A stretch of 64,000 nucleotides of DNA, from positions 496,001-560,000 of the forward strand of contig NZ_JAERPS020000001.1 in the NCBI RefSeq assembly GCF_016918075.2. The letters run 5' to 3'. The position numbers and the translations under genes are program-made. Numbering within the stretch: the first letter of the stretch is position 1; every line of letters starts with the position of its first letter. The notes below the pieces were generated by a model. The model made no database searches, was not told where the DNA came from, and was given only the letters and a program-made list of their open reading frames with translations. Positions 50,621 through 59,214 of the stretch are shown one piece after another. The stretch comes from Rheinheimera maricola. Lineage in GTDB: Bacteria; Pseudomonadota; Gammaproteobacteria; Enterobacterales; Alteromonadaceae.

Positions 50621-51628
50621 TTAACAGTAAAGTGGATGATGGTTTTGTAATGGTAAGCGTTGTACCGGCGTGAGATTGGCCGGACCCAGCAATGTACTAT
50701 GGCTGCTGGCCAAAATCGGCCATGGTTGTTCGGGGCCGTCTAGCCAGTCTGGATGCTGCAGTACATCCAGTTTACTGTGGTAGTATGCCGCTAGCGTGCC
50801 GACATCGCGCCAATAGTGTGGCAAGCTTTGTGAACCTGGTAGTTGGTTTTGGTTAAAATCGTAAACACTGGCTTGTTGCCGGGCAAAAAGCGTCGGTAAA
50901 ATATCGTGACCAAAGTCACAACTGTTGGCCGGATCCCGGTTGACTAAAGCCTGATACAAGCTAGCCGCATTAAACAGATAGTTTCCCATAGACGCCAGTG
51001 CAAAACCCGGCCGGCCAGGTATTTCCGCTACGTTGCTCTGTGGTTTTTCAGAAAAACCACAGACACGGAAATCACTGTCGACAGCAAAAATACCAAAATG
51101 ATGCGCCAATGCTACGGGTACCGAAACAGCTGACACAGTAAGTGCAGAGTGTTGCTGCAGATGAAACGCCAGCATTTGCCGGTAATCCATTTTATATACA
51201 TGGTCGGCACTGAGTATTGCCACCACCTGTGGACATTGATCGCGAATATGGCTCAGCTGAGACATCACGGCACCTGCCGTACCCTGGCAAGCCTGCTCTG
51301 GCGCCTGATACAACGAAAAGCTACCTTTTTGTGCAAAACGAGGTTGCCATAGTTTGTAGAGATGTTGCTGCAAACTGTCGGGTTTATATTGCGTTAACAG
51401 CATTAGTCGGTGGAAGCCGGAGTGCCATAAATTGCTTAAAACAAAATCAATAATGCGCCGATGGCGCACGAGAGGTAGCGCAGGTTTGGCATGCTTTAAG
51501 GTGAGCGGTTGCAGCCGCTTGCCTGCACCACCAGCCAAGACAATGCTTAGTACCTGGTTTAACGCGATGTCGGGTTCTGAATTATTGCTATCCAGCGCGG
51601 CACGACCAAATGAATTCATGACTGACAC
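50621..51628 (-). CDS. GlgC-like nucleotidyltransferase lacking the beta-helix domain
   Basis: 335 residues from GTG 51628; ATG 51619 is also possible. The N-terminal Rossmann domain has the glucose-1-phosphate adenylyltransferase signature SIVLAGGAGKRLQPLTLKHAKPA, RIIDFVLSNLWHSG, SADHVYKMDY and GFSEKP. Classical GlgC has about 420 residues with a C-terminal left-handed beta-helix; here the protein stops soon after DVGTLAAYYHSKLDVL. The GTADA segment reads GTAGA. No glgA, glgB or glgP is next to it. It may be a GlgC paralogue that binds sugar nucleotide in another role, or a reduced enzyme. Confidence 0.85.
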   Translation of the reverse strand: MSVMNSFGRAALDSNNSEPDIALNQVLSIVLAGGAGKRLQPLTLKHAKPALPLVRHRRIIDFVLSNLWHSGFHRLMLLTQYKPDSLQQHLYKLWQPRFAQKGSFSLYQAPEQACQGTAGAVMSQLSHIRDQCPQVVAILSADHVYKMDYRQMLAFHLQQHSALTVSAVSVPVALAHHFGIFAVDSDFRVCGFSEKPQSNVAEIPGRPGFALASMGNYLFNAASLYQALVNRDPANSCDFGHDILPTLFARQQASVYDFNQNQLPGSQSLPHYWRDVGTLAAYYHSKLDVLQHPDWLDGPEQPWPILASSHSTLLGPANLTPVQRLPLQNHHPLYC

Positions 51629-51708
51629 CGTATTAGCCCTATAGGTTAATAAATGTACAGTAGATCAGCATTACGTGCTTGATATGTATCAAATGAAAGT
51701 GTGATATT

Positions 51709-51738
51709 GTTTAAAGCGCCATAAAAGACGCTTTAAAC
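51709..51738 (-). terminator. 10-bp hairpin after the DUF3718 gene
   Basis: GTTTAAAGCG and CGCTTTAAAC flank a 10-nt loop, starting 8 bp past the DUF3718 stop on the minus strand. The T-rich arms give some terminator character. Confidence 0.6.
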
Positions 51739-51745
51739 AGAATCG

Positions 51746-52102
51746 TTACTCGCCGATGCGGGTACGTATTTCGTTGACCAATGGTGAGGCTTCAAAACCA
51801 TTGCTGGTTGCCCAACCGGCATAATCAAATTCCGCCAGGGTTTTTGATGGCATTTGTTTTACTATAAAAGTGCCTGACTCGTAAGCGTCGCTTCTGATGG
51901 CAAACTGCAGCATATTTTCGTTATTGCATTTAATGCTGTCATAAATATTACGCACGTTAACCCGGTTTTCCGTTAACATTTTACGTAGTTGATTACGATT
52001 ATCGTCTTTTAAGTATTCGCAAATGCTGGCTACCATTTGATCATCAGCCATTGCAGCGTTACTTAATAACAAGGTTAGTACAGGAACTAATAGTTTTTTC
52101 AT
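51746..52102 (-). CDS. DUF3718 secreted small protein
   Basis: 118 residues with a signal peptide (1-19, ending NAAMA). The mature domain matches DUF3718: ICEYLKDDNRNQLRKMLTEN, VRNIYDSIKCNNENMLQFA. The two cysteines of this region probably form a disulfide. The family is common in Alteromonadales, often in multiple copies, with unknown function. GGGAGG lies 4 bp before the ATG. It stands alone between the GlgC-like gene and paeA. Confidence 0.88.
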   Translation of the reverse strand: MKKLLVPVLTLLLSNAAMADDQMVASICEYLKDDNRNQLRKMLTENRVNVRNIYDSIKCNNENMLQFAIRSDAYESGTFIVKQMPSKTLAEFDYAGWATSNGFEASPLVNEIRTRIGE

Positions 52103-52280
52103 AAGCCCTCCCGGGCGCTATTTAATAACGCTGAAAGTATAGTGTGACTTTTGCATATTGGTACAAAAGCGAAATAAATTTCAGTGATTATTTTCAGCCG
52201 CTTAGCAAGTTTAGTCATCGAACAGGGCTATACTAGGCACAATAAAAATTGCGGGCATGTCGCCCGTTGCAGGAGAGCAG

Positions 52281-53588
52281 ATGTCTACGCTGGAATATTT
52301 GATACTAATGTTATTACTGGTCGCCAGTAGTGCGTTTTTTTCTATTTCGGAAATAGCCCTGGCCGCGTCGAGAAAAATGCGTTTAAGGCTGATGGCAACT
52401 GAGGGCAATGTTAATGCCGAAAAAGTGCTGGCACTGCAGGAACATCCGGGTAACTTTTTTACCATAGTTCAAATTGGCTTAAATGCGGTGGCAATCTTAG
52501 GCGGTATCTTAGGTGAGTCGGCATTCACGCCATACTTTACCTCGTTGTTGCAGTTAATGTCAGACGGCAGTTGGGTGCCCAGTGCGGGTTTTGCCTTGTC
52601 GGTGTTTTTTGTCACCTCGCTGTTTATTCTGTTTGCCGATTTAATGCCAAAACGACTGGCAATGATAGCGCCGGAAAAAATTGCCACCAAAGTGGTAAGT
52701 CCGATGTTGTTTTTAATTATGCTGTTAAAGCCGTTTGTTTGGCTGTTCAATGGCTTGGCTAATTTATTTTTTAGCCTGTTTAACGTTCCCACCATGCGCA
52801 AAGACGACATTACGCCAGAGGATATTATTGCCATGATGGAAGCGGGGGCCCAGGCCGGGGTGCTGCAAGAGCATGAGCATCAACTGCTGGAAAACGTGTT
52901 TGATATGGAGTCGCGCACTGTAACCTCGGCTATGACGGCGCGGGAGAGTTTAATCTTTTTTACTCTGAACGAGTCACAAGACAATATTAAAACCAAACTG
53001 GCCGAGCACCCGCATGCCAAGTTTCTGGTAGTAGATGGTGTGCTGGATAAAGTAGTCGGTTATGTCGATACCCGCGATATTCTATTGCAGGTGCTACACG
53101 ACCAGCCCATTTCGCTGAAAAAAGAGGGCATAGTGCGCTCGCCGCTAATTATCCCTGATACCTTGTCGTTGTATGAGGTGCTGGAGCACTTTAAATCTGC
53201 CGGGGTCGATTTTGCCATCATCATGAACGAATATGCGTTGGTGGTTGGCATTATTACGCTAAAAGACGTGATGAGTATTGTGATGGGTGAACTGGTAAGC
53301 TCGGAAGAAGAGCAAATTGTCGCACGCGACGCCAACTCCTGGCTGGTCGAGGGGTTAACACCGCTACAAGATGTGATGCGAGTGCTGGATATTGACAGTT
53401 TTCCTAACCCGGAAAGTTACGAAACCATTGCGGGTTTTATGATGTATACCTTGCGAAAAATTCCGAAGCGCACCGACTTTGCGCTGCATGGTGGTTATAA
53501 GTTTGAAGTGGTTGATATTGACAGTTACAAGATAGACCAGCTGCTGGTTACCCGGCTGACTGCGCCAGAAGGTGCACATATCACCTGA
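52281..53588 (+). CDS. paeA: PaeA/YtfL-type CNNM exporter
   Basis: The start at ATG 52281 follows AGGAGAG. The 435 residues closely resemble E. coli YtfL (PaeA) along their length. A DUF21 membrane domain (SAFFSISEIALAASRKMRLR, VQIGLNAVAILGGILGESAF) is followed by two CBS domains and a C-terminal CorC/HlyC domain ending FEVVDIDSYKIDQLLVTR. PaeA exports cadaverine and putrescine at stationary phase; related CNNM proteins move Mg. A short CGGGC/GCCCG hairpin lies just before the ribosome site. Confidence 0.92.
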   Translation: MSTLEYLILMLLLVASSAFFSISEIALAASRKMRLRLMATEGNVNAEKVLALQEHPGNFFTIVQIGLNAVAILGGILGESAFTPYFTSLLQLMSDGSWVPSAGFALSVFFVTSLFILFADLMPKRLAMIAPEKIATKVVSPMLFLIMLLKPFVWLFNGLANLFFSLFNVPTMRKDDITPEDIIAMMEAGAQAGVLQEHEHQLLENVFDMESRTVTSAMTARESLIFFTLNESQDNIKTKLAEHPHAKFLVVDGVLDKVVGYVDTRDILLQVLHDQPISLKKEGIVRSPLIIPDTLSLYEVLEHFKSAGVDFAIIMNEYALVVGIITLKDVMSIVMGELVSSEEEQIVARDANSWLVEGLTPLQDVMRVLDIDSFPNPESYETIAGFMMYTLRKIPKRTDFALHGGYKFEVVDIDSYKIDQLLVTRLTAPEGAHIT

Positions 53589-53608
53589 TACTGGCGCGGT
53601 GTGGGTGA

Positions 53609-53627
53609 AAGCCGGTTATACCGGCTT
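53609..53627 (+). terminator. Hairpin shared by convergent paeA and DUF5610 genes
   Basis: AAGCCGG and CCGGCTT flank TTATA and overlap the last codons of the DUF5610 gene. AGTTT follows on the plus strand. It is a compact terminator candidate for paeA. Confidence 0.5.
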
Positions 53628-54227
53628 AGTTTCAGTATCAGCGGGTGGCGTATCCTCTTGTTGCTTCGCTGCCAGCTCTAGCATTTTCTCGCGAAAACTT
53701 GCCAGACCTTGCATCACCATGTCGTAAGTGCTGTCTACACCCGTCTCAACGTCACCTTCGTACACCTTTAAGCCTTTAAGAATGTCTTTGGCATCCGTAA
53801 AGCCCTTGTCGATGCCTGGAGTTATCACTGCTAAAAAGTTATCAAGGGTTTTTTCTTCAGATTCAGCGCCAGATAGCTCTTTATAGCGACTATAGAATGC
53901 GGTGGCAAAAGCTATTATACGTTCTGCCGTAGCCTCGGGTGAGGTATCAATTCCTGAGTCATAGATTTTTTGGCTGGCATTTTCGCCCAGAACCGGTTCT
54001 AGCTCTGCATTGATACCTTCCAGCGCGGTTTTGTAAAGTAGGCTTAACGAGTCGTTATTGCTGCGCAATGACACTTGTTCATTGGCTTTTAATATCGCGG
54101 TATTTTGCGTTCTCTTAGCCTGTGCAGCGACATCTTTTATCTCGCGGTTGTCTTCTGTTTTAACTGCATTGGGATTTTGCCTGCTAACGCCCATTGCTGA
54201 GGCGTTGTTATTGGACGTAATGGCCAT
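53616..54227 (-). CDS. DUF5610 protein
   Basis: The start at ATG 54227 follows AGGAG; a longer in-frame ATG at 54254 is less likely. The 203 residues are polar, with a disordered N-terminus (about 1-65) and a helical DUF5610-type core: LYKTALEGINAELEPVLGEN, then ERIIAFATAFYSRYKEL. An acidic/Pro-rich tail (EDTPPADTETKPV) ends it. No signal peptide or membrane helix. Proteins of this type are found in Alteromonadales and relatives with no established role. It is monocistronic. Confidence 0.78.
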   Translation of the reverse strand: MAITSNNNASAMGVSRQNPNAVKTEDNREIKDVAAQAKRTQNTAILKANEQVSLRSNNDSLSLLYKTALEGINAELEPVLGENASQKIYDSGIDTSPEATAERIIAFATAFYSRYKELSGAESEEKTLDNFLAVITPGIDKGFTDAKDILKGLKVYEGDVETGVDSTYDMVMQGLASFREKMLELAAKQQEDTPPADTETKPV

Positions 54228-54384
54228 GATGCCGCTCCTGAAGAAATTAACCATAGTATAGCCTGTAGCAGGTTAACGGCAGTAACGGGTGAAACTTTAA
54301 TCTTTATTGTCTATGGGGTGCTGGCTCGTTTGTCTAGCAAAATAGCTTTATACTAGCCGCACTTATCAAAGCGGATCTGTCGCT

Positions 54385-55566
54385 GTGATCGAATATAAAA
54401 GCCCGGCATTTTACCGCAGCAGTTTTGCCTTGTGTTTAGCCGCTGTGGTGGTGTTTGCCAACCTACATTTATTACAGCCGTTATTGCCGGTGCTTAGCCG
54501 TGAATTTATGCTAACGCCACTGCAAACCAATTGGGCCTATAGTGTAGGCACGTTAGCCCTGGGCTTGTCGCTACTGGTTTATGCAGCATTGTCTGATGCC
54601 TGGGGCCGGAAAAAATTGCTGTTACTCACCTTAGTAGGCATGACGCTGACGACGCTAGCCTTAACTCAGGTAGAAAGCTTCGCCGCGTTGGTATGCTTAA
54701 GGGCACTGCAAGGGCTTTTTCTTGGCGGTTTGCCAGCAGTCGCCATTGCTTACATGGGCGAAGAGTACAGCAAACCGGCGCTGGTTGCGGCGGTGGGGTT
54801 TTATATCAGTGCAAATTCACTGGGTGGAATTAGCGGACGTTTAATGGCGGGTGCGCTGGCGGATATTGGGCACTGGCAATGGGTATTCTGGCCTGTTGCC
54901 GTGCTGGGAATACTTTGCTGTTACTTGGTTTGGCGTTATTTGCCAGCGGCGAATGGTTTTGTTGCTAAACCTTTCCGGCTGCGCCAGGCCTTAGCTGACA
55001 ACCTGTTTCATTTGCGTCAGCCAGTGCTGTTGCTTACGTATTTAATTGGTGGGCTTAACTTTTTTATCTTTTTAAATCAGTACACCTATATTGCCTTTTT
55101 GTTATCCGATGCACCGTATAATTTGTCTAGTTTCTGGATTGGCCTGCTGTTTGTTACCTATTTTACCGGCACAGTGGGTTCGGCTATATCGGGTAAGGTA
55201 GCACTGAAACTGCCCGTGCCATTGGGTATGGCATTGGGTGTGGTTATTTTGATGCTTGGCACCTTGGTTACACTCGGTTCCAGTCTTTTGCTTATTGTCG
55301 CGGGTTTTTTTATCAATGCCTTTGGTTTTTTCTTAACGCATTCGCTGGCCAGTAGTTGGGTTAATCAGTGTGCTAGCCGCGCTAAAGCCAGTGCCAGCGC
55401 GCTTTATCTGGTGTTTTACTATGTTGGCGCCAGCAGCGGTGGTATTTATTTGCAACCCTTCTGGCATTGGCTAGGCTGGAACGGCATTGTCATCGGTGCC
55501 TTGCTGATGTACGGCGTTACACTGCTGCTATGTGTCTGGCTGTGGCAGCGCAGCCGGTTGAAGTAG
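54385..55566 (+). CDS. MFS transporter (YnfM-like)
   Basis: 393 residues from GTG 54385. There are twelve helices. The MFS loop 2-3 motif is LSDAWGRKKLL, and RALQGLFLGGLPAVAIAYMG in TM4 is typical of the Bcr/YnfM drug-proton antiporter-like group. The substrate is unknown. The start has no clear ribosome site (GCGGATCTGTCGCT). Its 3' end overlaps that of the pseudouridine synthase by 39 bp. Confidence 0.9.
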   Translation: MIEYKSPAFYRSSFALCLAAVVVFANLHLLQPLLPVLSREFMLTPLQTNWAYSVGTLALGLSLLVYAALSDAWGRKKLLLLTLVGMTLTTLALTQVESFAALVCLRALQGLFLGGLPAVAIAYMGEEYSKPALVAAVGFYISANSLGGISGRLMAGALADIGHWQWVFWPVAVLGILCCYLVWRYLPAANGFVAKPFRLRQALADNLFHLRQPVLLLTYLIGGLNFFIFLNQYTYIAFLLSDAPYNLSSFWIGLLFVTYFTGTVGSAISGKVALKLPVPLGMALGVVILMLGTLVTLGSSLLLIVAGFFINAFGFFLTHSLASSWVNQCASRAKASASALYLVFYYVGASSGGIYLQPFWHWLGWNGIVIGALLMYGVTLLLCVWLWQRSRLK

Positions 55567-56268
55567 GCTTGCTACCTCGGTGTCGGACAATGGCCGGTAG
55601 TCGCCTACGGCCAATTCAGCCAGGGCAAAAGCACCAATGGCTATGCGCTGCAAACTAACAACCCGATAACCTAATGCTTTGCACATGTAGCGAATTTGCC
55701 GGTGCAGGCCCTGCGTTAGCACTATATGAAACTGCTGTGTGCCGCTTTGCCATATCTGGCAGGGCAGTGACTGAAAGCGCTTTAAGCCCAGTTGCCAGCT
55801 AACGCCAGTGGCCATGTGTTGCAAAAACGCGGGCGAGATGCTGCGGTCAGTGCAGACCACATAGGTTTTGCTGTGCTGCTGATCTGGGTGCAGCAACCGT
55901 TGACCCAAGGCTCCATCATTTGTTAGCAGCAATAAACCACTGGAGTCTTTATCCAAGCGGCCAACCGCAAACAGGCGCTGTGGTAGTTGCTTTAACAACT
56001 GATAAATACTGGCGTTGTCGTGCGGCCGGTTATTACAATTTATGCCCACAGGTTTATGGTATGCCAGGTAGCATGCTGTGGTGGGTGGCAATAGCACGGT
56101 ATTATCAATAGTAATTAATTCGGCGCTTGTTACCGCATCTGTGTGCTTTGCCGGTGCGCCATTAATGTTAACCCGGCCCTGAGTAATTAAGCGTTGTGCT
56201 GCACGGCGCGAGCAATGGCCACACATTGCAATGTATTTCGCCAGGCGATGTGAAGGCGTGCTACTCAT
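55528..56268 (-). CDS. rluF: RluF-like pseudouridine synthase
   Basis: 246 residues. The N-terminal S4 RNA-binding domain (RLAKYIAMCGHCSRRAAQRL) is followed by an RsuA/RluB-type catalytic domain. The catalytic Asp106 is in VGRLDKDSSGLLLLTNDG, and GLHRQIRYMCKALG is the RNA-binding strand-helix. The KDS after the catalytic Asp points to RluF (23S rRNA U2604, also tRNA-Tyr in E. coli) rather than RluB or RsuA, but the assignment is by motif only. It is shorter than E. coli RluF (about 290). Confidence 0.85.
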   Translation of the reverse strand: MSSTPSHRLAKYIAMCGHCSRRAAQRLITQGRVNINGAPAKHTDAVTSAELITIDNTVLLPPTTACYLAYHKPVGINCNNRPHDNASIYQLLKQLPQRLFAVGRLDKDSSGLLLLTNDGALGQRLLHPDQQHSKTYVVCTDRSISPAFLQHMATGVSWQLGLKRFQSLPCQIWQSGTQQFHIVLTQGLHRQIRYMCKALGYRVVSLQRIAIGAFALAELAVGDYRPLSDTEVASLLQPAALPQPDT

Positions 56269-56420
56269 ATAAACACTTTAATATCAAAGAGCCGTATAGT
56301 AACCGAACTGCCGTCACTTTCACAAAAACATCTTCTGCTGGTAACACAACTGACACGGAGCCCGGCCATACTGCTTCGCGCTACACCTTCCTTCCTGGAT
56401 TATTTAGCACTATTTAGTGG

Positions 56421-56444
56421 CGGGAGCCTGGCTCCCGGTTTTCT
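56421..56444 (+). terminator. Strong plus-strand terminator without an upstream plus-strand gene
   Basis: CGGGAGCC and GGCTCCCG form a tight stem followed by TTTTCTTT on the plus strand. The nearest upstream gene (RluF-like) points the other way, so the terminated RNA is unexplained. It may end read-through from the MFS gene or a small RNA from about 56270-56440. Confidence 0.65.
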
Positions 56445-56481
56445 TTGGCACCAATGTGGCTAAAAAAATTCTACATCGTTT

Positions 56482-56509
56482 AAACCTTTCGTTTTACCCT
56501 AACGACTAA
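56482..56509 (+). promoter_or_regulatory. Candidate ECF-type promoter of the sigma factor operon
   Basis: AAACCTTTC and ACGACTAA are spaced like the -35 and -10 of many ECF promoters (AAC at -35, CG-rich -10). They lie 39 bp upstream of the sigma gene ATG. Autoregulation is common for ECF operons, but this call rests on pattern only. Confidence 0.4.
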
Positions 56510-56547
56510 CCTGACAATACATCATTAATCTGGTCCAAAGGACGTTT

Positions 56548-57069
56548 ATGGCAACGGAGCTTGCGCAGGCAATCGCGGCGGCAAAAAACGGCGATAAGCA
56601 GGCGTTTCACAGCTTGTATCAGCAGTTTATCGGCCGGGTATATGCTATTTGCTGGCGCTTGCTGGCCAACCGGCAAAAGGCTGAAGATGCCAGCCAGGAT
56701 GTGTTTATAAAAGTGTGGCAGCAGTTGCCGGCGTTTCGTGGTGACAGCAGTTTTGCTACCTGGCTGCACAGCATAGCTACCCGCACGGCAATAGATATCT
56801 GGCGCACAGAAAAATATCTGCGCCTGACCGATAGCAGTGACGAGTTGGAGTTAGCAGAGCAAAGCGTGGCCTGCAGCAGTAATGAGGCGCCGCTGGAGCA
56901 AGCCATTCAGCGCTTGCCAGCACAAGCGCGAGCTGTATTTGTTCTGTTTGCCCTGGAAGGCTATCAGCACCAGGAAATTGCTGCATTGCTGGGTATCGCA
57001 GAAGGTACGTCAAAAGCGCAGTATCACCGCGCCAGACAACTGTTACAGGAGTGGTTAGCTGATGAATGA
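56548..57069 (+). CDS. ECF-type RNA polymerase sigma factor
   Basis: 173 residues. Region 2 (about 12-80) has the core-binding ASQDVFIKVWQQLPAFRGDSSFATWLHSIA, and region 4 (about 115-168) has EGYQHQEIAALLGIAEGTSKAQYHRAR. The acidic linker is short. AAAGGA lies 7 bp before the ATG. The next gene overlaps by 8 bp and encodes a one-helix membrane protein, the usual anti-sigma arrangement. The third gene is a secreted DUF4097 protein, so an envelope signal is likely. Confidence 0.94.
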   Translation: MATELAQAIAAAKNGDKQAFHSLYQQFIGRVYAICWRLLANRQKAEDASQDVFIKVWQQLPAFRGDSSFATWLHSIATRTAIDIWRTEKYLRLTDSSDELELAEQSVACSSNEAPLEQAIQRLPAQARAVFVLFALEGYQHQEIAALLGIAEGTSKAQYHRARQLLQEWLADE

Positions 57070-57541
57070 ACAGCAATTAGATAATGCTATCCGAAATTTA
57101 AACCGCGACCTGATGCCAGAGCGTGAGCTGTGGCCGGATATCGCCGACCGGTTACCGGCACGGGCAGCGGTTAAAACTCCTTTAGGCTATTGGGCCAGTG
57201 CCGCAGCTGCGGTGTTAATGGGTGTAATTGGCTGGCAACTGACTATTTTACCCACGTCGGCGCAGCGCTCAGCGGCCATGCCGACGGCTGAGCTGATGTT
57301 GCTGCAGGTATACGAGCAACAAAAAGCGCAGCAATTAAGCCAGGTTGCCGCTGTCGCCGAAGGTTTTGATAATTGGCAGCAGCAACTACAGATTTGGGAC
57401 CAGGCCATTGCTCAAGTGCGCCAGGCCTTACAGTTTTATCCGGATGAACCGCAGCTGTTAGCGCAGCTGCAAAACTTATATCAACAGCAGCTTAGCTTTA
57501 TTCAACAAGCCACACTGCAACAACCTTTAACAATCAGTTAG
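57062..57541 (+). CDS. Putative membrane anti-sigma factor
   Basis: 159 residues. A cytoplasmic N-terminus of about 40 residues (LNRDLMPERELWPDIADRL) has no ZAS zinc motif. One membrane helix (about 43-64) and a periplasmic helical region rich in Gln (QQKAQQLSQVAAVAEGFDNW) follow. The 8-bp overlap with the sigma gene indicates translational coupling and the 1:1 balance expected of a sigma/anti-sigma pair. The periplasmic domain is the probable sensor. Family not recognised beyond this logic. Confidence 0.75.
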   Translation: MNEQQLDNAIRNLNRDLMPERELWPDIADRLPARAAVKTPLGYWASAAAAVLMGVIGWQLTILPTSAQRSAAMPTAELMLLQVYEQQKAQQLSQVAAVAEGFDNWQQQLQIWDQAIAQVRQALQFYPDEPQLLAQLQNLYQQQLSFIQQATLQQPLTIS

Positions 57542-57550
57542 GAGAGTCGC

Positions 57551-58525
57551 ATGCAAACAGCAACCAAAACCCGGTTTACCGGCCTGGCAGCATTAGTATT
57601 ACTGGCCGCCAGCCAATTGGCCTGGGCCGATGCGCAGGAAACCGTCGATGAAAGCCGCAACGTAACGGCAAACGAGAAAATTTACCTCGAAGTCATGAGC
57701 GGAGAAGTAACCATTAAAGCCGTTGACGGCAACCAGTTTAAAATTGTTGGCAAACTGGATGAAAAGGCTACCGGCTATACGCTGGATTCAAAAGACGGTT
57801 TTACCCGCTTTGAAATGACTATGCCACGCCAGGTTAATTATCGTGGTAATGAGAAATCCAACGGAGCTGATTTACGTGTTGAAGTGCCCATCGGCAGCAC
57901 CTTGGAGTTTAAAGGTGTAAACAGTGACGTAAGCCTGAGCGGCATTAGCGGCGGCAGTAAAATAAGCACCGTGAATGGCAAAATTGCGGCGGCCAATCTG
58001 TCAACATTGGTACAGTTAAATACTGTAAATGGTGAAATAGGCAGCAAAGACAACAGTGGCCAAATTGAACTAAGTTCGGTAAACGGTGAAATTACCGATG
58101 TCGGCTCATCTGGACGTATAGATTACAGCGTGGTAAATGGCGAAATTGAAGCCAGAACCAGCGCAGAAGAAATCAGTGTTAGCACAGTAAACGGTGATGC
58201 CAAATTGAAAATGAGCGGCACGCAGCGCCTTAAACTGAGTACAGTAAACGGCGAAATTGAAGCCGAATTGGCTAATTCAGCTAGCCCGCGCATCAGCGGT
58301 AGCAGCGTAAGCGGTGATATCGAGCTTAAGCTGGACACTAATGTTAACGCCCGGTTTGATATTAAAGCCTCGGCCGGTGGCAGCATTGACAATAAACTCA
58401 GCAGTGACAAAGCCACTAAAGCCAAATACGGCCCGGCCCGTAGCCTGCAATTCACCTTAGGCGGTGGCGATGGTAGCATAGAGCTAAGCACAGTAAGCGG
58501 TGATGTAGAGTTGGATAAGTTGTAA
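57551..58525 (+). CDS. Secreted DUF4097 beta-repeat protein
   Basis: 324 residues with a signal peptide (1-26, ending LAWA). The mature protein is a DUF4097 beta-solenoid: eight copies of a T/S-V-N/S-G-E/D unit (STVNGKI, NTVNGEI, SSVNGEI, SVVNGEI, STVNGDA, STVNGEI, SSVSGDI, STVSGDV), mostly about 19-21 residues apart. No enzyme motif is seen. It is the third gene of the ECF operon, 9 bp after the anti-sigma gene, and is probably its output or signal input in the periplasm. A terminator follows. Confidence 0.9.
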   Translation: MQTATKTRFTGLAALVLLAASQLAWADAQETVDESRNVTANEKIYLEVMSGEVTIKAVDGNQFKIVGKLDEKATGYTLDSKDGFTRFEMTMPRQVNYRGNEKSNGADLRVEVPIGSTLEFKGVNSDVSLSGISGGSKISTVNGKIAAANLSTLVQLNTVNGEIGSKDNSGQIELSSVNGEITDVGSSGRIDYSVVNGEIEARTSAEEISVSTVNGDAKLKMSGTQRLKLSTVNGEIEAELANSASPRISGSSVSGDIELKLDTNVNARFDIKASAGGSIDNKLSSDKATKAKYGPARSLQFTLGGGDGSIELSTVSGDVELDKL

Positions 58526-58556
58526 AGCGGATTAAAACATTACTTTTCTGCCAACC

Positions 58557-58583
58557 AAAGGCCGCAATTGCGGTCTTTGTTAT
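58557..58583 (+). terminator. Terminator of the ECF/DUF4097 operon
   Basis: AAAGGCCGC pairs with GCGGTCTTT around AATT (one G-T pair), followed by GTTATTT. It is 31 bp past the stop. Confidence 0.7.
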
Positions 58584-58717
58584 TTGTAGTATCAAAGGCG
58601 GATACACGATAAAAATGGTTGATTTACATTTAGATAGCAGCATAGACTCAAATTAATTTGGATTTTTAGTTTGGGTGTTTAAAACGTGCGAGCGTGAAAT
58701 AATAAATGGAGTTTGCA

Positions 58718-59185
58718 ATGAAACATAAGTTACTTTCTGCTGTTGCAATTTTTTTGTCGCTATCGGCCTCATCAACGGAGACAGAAATAGATTTAAATGC
58801 TTTTGCACAGCAGTATTTTAAGGCGATGGTGGCGACCCAGGCGCCTGATGCGACAACACAAGATCTGGAAAACTACCTGGCACTTTTAACCGATGATATC
58901 GGTCATTCGCATTTACCTTATGTTACCGACGATTCGCGCCAGCCTGATGGCAAACAAGCGATGCGAAAGGGCATGACGTTTTATTTGGGCGCCCACACCG
59001 AACATAAAGCAGAGCTGCTGGATGTGTTTACCTTTAACCAGACGGCTATTGCTATTCGCTACAGCAACAGCGCCAAAGGAATTCATCCGCAGCACAAGCA
59101 AGCCATTTCTTACAGCCAGATCATGATGGAAGTACTGGAAATGGAGAATGGCAAGGTTGCGGTTATCCGCAAGTATCATCAGTAA
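58718..59185 (+). CDS. Secreted NTF2/SnoaL-like protein
   Basis: The start at ATG 58718 is chosen because GGAG lies 6 bp upstream; ATG 58706 is also in frame. The 155 residues have a signal peptide (about 1-19) and an NTF2-like domain: LENYLALLTDDIGHSHLPYV, MRKGMTFYLGAHTEH, and the final strand GKVAVIRKYH. This is the same plan as the cassette-like protein at 8713-9174. The role is unknown. The next gene, an alpha/beta hydrolase, starts 29 bp downstream and may be co-transcribed. Confidence 0.78.
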   Translation: MKHKLLSAVAIFLSLSASSTETEIDLNAFAQQYFKAMVATQAPDATTQDLENYLALLTDDIGHSHLPYVTDDSRQPDGKQAMRKGMTFYLGAHTEHKAELLDVFTFNQTAIAIRYSNSAKGIHPQHKQAISYSQIMMEVLEMENGKVAVIRKYHQ

Positions 59186-59214
59186 AGTCGTTGCAGTACA
59201 TTTGGAATGTTCAA

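Noticed and set aside
56196-56417. 73-codon plus-strand frame ending just before the orphan terminator
   Set aside because: It starts inside the rluF-like gene on the other strand, has no ribosome site and an unremarkable composition; the terminator remains unexplained instead.
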